Origin: Arthrobacter sp. MN05-02
GTDB lineage: Bacteria; Actinomycetota; Actinomycetes; Actinomycetales; Micrococcaceae
Direction: 5' to 3'
Assembly (NCBI GenBank): GCA_004001285.1
Contig: AP018697.1
Span: 2,604,001 to 2,668,000 of the forward strand
Length of the DNA stretch: 64,000 nucleotides
Program-made: the position numbers and the translations under genes
The notes under the pieces: generated by a model
What the model saw: the letters and a program-made list of their open reading frames with translations, nothing else
What the model was told of the DNA's origin: nothing
Databases searched by the model: none
Part shown: positions 63,093-64,000 of the stretch, piece by piece
How the letters are laid out: each line of letters opens with the position of its first letter
Numbering within the stretch: the first letter of the stretch is position 1

Positions 63093-63749
63093 CTATGCTC
63101 CCTTCACGGCGGTGCGTACGAGGACGACCTGGCCGCGGGCGCCGGGGACGGCACCCTTGATCAGCAGCAGCGACTTCTCGGCGTCGACGGCGTGGACCCG
63201 GAGGTTCAGCGTGGTCTGACGAACGGCGCCCATGCGGCCTGCCATTTTCATTCCACGGAAGACGCGGCTGGGGGTGGATGCTCCACCGATGGAACCGGGC
63301 TTGCGGTGGTTCTTGTGTGCACCGTGCGAGGCTCCAACACCGTGGAACCCGTGGCGCTTCATGACACCGGCGAAGCCCTTGCCCTTGGTGGTGCCGATGA
63401 CGTCGACGGTTTGGCCGGCCTCGAACATCTCGACGGAGAGTTCCTGGCCGAGCGAGTAGGTGTCGGCGTCGGACGTGCGCAGCTCGACCACATGACGGCG
63501 GGGCGTGACGCCTGCCTTGTCGAAGTGGCCGGCGAGCGGCTTGGTGACCTTGCGGGGATCGATCTGGCCGAAGCCGATCTGGACGGCCGTGTAGCCGTCC
63601 TTGTCCTCGCTGAGGAGCTGGGTGATGACGTTCGAGTCTGCCTGGACGACGGTGACCGGGATGAGGACGTTGTTCTCGTCCCAGACCTGGGTCATGCCGA
63701 GCTTGATGCCCAGCAGGCCCTTGACCTGGCGCGTAAGTGAAGTAGACAT
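63093..63749 (-). CDS. rplC: 50S ribosomal protein L3
   Basis: This 218-residue L3 starts near [53 protein letters not shown] is the extended loop that reaches the peptidyl transferase centre. It initiates 50S assembly with L24. It follows rpsJ by 16 bp. Confidence 0.97.
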   Translation of the reverse strand: MSTSLTRQVKGLLGIKLGMTQVWDENNVLIPVTVVQADSNVITQLLSEDKDGYTAVQIGFGQIDPRKVTKPLAGHFDKAGVTPRRHVVELRTSDADTYSLGQELSVEMFEAGQTVDVIGTTKGKGFAGVMKRHGFHGVGASHGAHKNHRKPGSIGGASTPSRVFRGMKMAGRMGAVRQTTLNLRVHAVDAEKSLLLIKGAVPGARGQVVLVRTAVKGA

Positions 63750-63765
63750 AGGTATCCGCTCTCCC

Positions 63766-64000
63766 TTACAGCTTGATTTCGATGTTCACGTCCGCAGGCA
63801 GGTCGAGACGCATCAGCGAATCGACGGCCTTGGGCGTGGGATCAATGATGTCGATCAGACGCTTGTGAGTACGCATTTCGAAGTGCTCACGGCTGTCCTT
63901 GTACTTGTGCGGGGACCGGATGACAACGAAAACGTTCTTCTCCGTGGGCAGGGGCACGGGGCCCACTACCGTTGCGCCTGCGCGCGTCACCGTCTCAACG
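63766..64000 (-). CDS. rpsJ: 30S ribosomal protein S10, C-terminal part
   Basis: The gene is cut by the right window end; the last 77 residues are visible. They read [22 protein letters not shown] and [24 protein letters not shown], with a final [11 protein letters not shown]. This is S10, also known as the Nus factor NusE. It is normally the first gene of the S10 operon, so the promoter lies outside. Confidence 0.97.
   Translation of the reverse strand, partial: VETVTRAGATVVGPVPLPTEKNVFVVIRSPHKYKDSREHFEMRTHKRLIDIIDPTPKAVDSLMRLDLPADVNIEIKL

Overview
The window is high-GC DNA from an actinobacterium. It most resembles Micrococcaceae of the Arthrobacter type. The support is many GTG and TTG starts, 4-bp ATGA overlaps between genes, a treX-treY-treZ trehalose operon, an NnaR-type HemD/DNA-binding fusion in the nitrate genes, and an S10/spc/alpha ribosomal supercluster without rpsN. 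It is chromosomal: there is no rRNA, tRNA, insertion sequence, phage gene or CRISPR array.

Layout. 0-6.6 kb: a partial GIY-YIG gene, a DUF1508 protein, a PfkB sugar kinase divergent from a GH4 glycosidase, an HpaI-type aldolase, an aldo/keto reductase and a membrane diguanylate cyclase. 6.7-13 kb: treZ, treY and glgX/treX, which make trehalose from glycogen-type glucan. 13-19 kb: NAD(P)HX repair (nnrE-nnrD), acpS and glmS, divergent from coaA and a VanY-like lipoprotein peptidase. 19-21.3 kb: a decayed SDR gene, two small proteins and an EAL phosphodiesterase. 21.3-32.7 kb: nitrate and nitrite assimilation. NarK imports nitrate; a molybdopterin nitrate reductase with an FAD/[2Fe-2S] partner makes nitrite; NirBD makes ammonium; CobA and a sirohydrochlorin chelatase serve the NirB siroheme; NnaR is the probable regulator. 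Two GlnR-like operators are proposed. 32.7-35.4 kb: glmM and rpsI-rplM. 35.7-46.5 kb: a Gram-positive Tad/Flp pilus locus (flp, tadE, tadG-like, cpaB, cpaE, tadA, tadB, tadC, and a prepilin peptidase) with a response regulator, a histidine kinase and an HPt-like protein that lacks its histidine. 46.6-64 kb: translation genes on the minus strand, read from rpsJ (cut by the window end) to truA: the S10 block, the spc block, secY-adk-map, then infA-rpmJ-rpsM-rpsK-rpoA-rplQ-truA.

Sequence quality. Seven genes contain one or two small indels that break the reading frame: glgX, nnr, the nitrate reductase gene, the HPt gene, rpoA, rplP and rpsC. Most lie in runs of four or five G or C. rpoA, rpsC and rplP should be indispensable, so I read these breaks as consensus errors and annotate the genes as full-length. 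The SDR remnant differs: it lacks its core and carries a nonsense codon, so it is a real pseudogene.

I found no clear new defence or mobile system. The most unusual items are the Tad-linked histidine-less HPt, the hairpin between the pilin gene and the rest of the pilus genes, the siroheme enzyme with half a dehydrogenase domain, and a cysteine-rich loop in the nitrate reductase partner.
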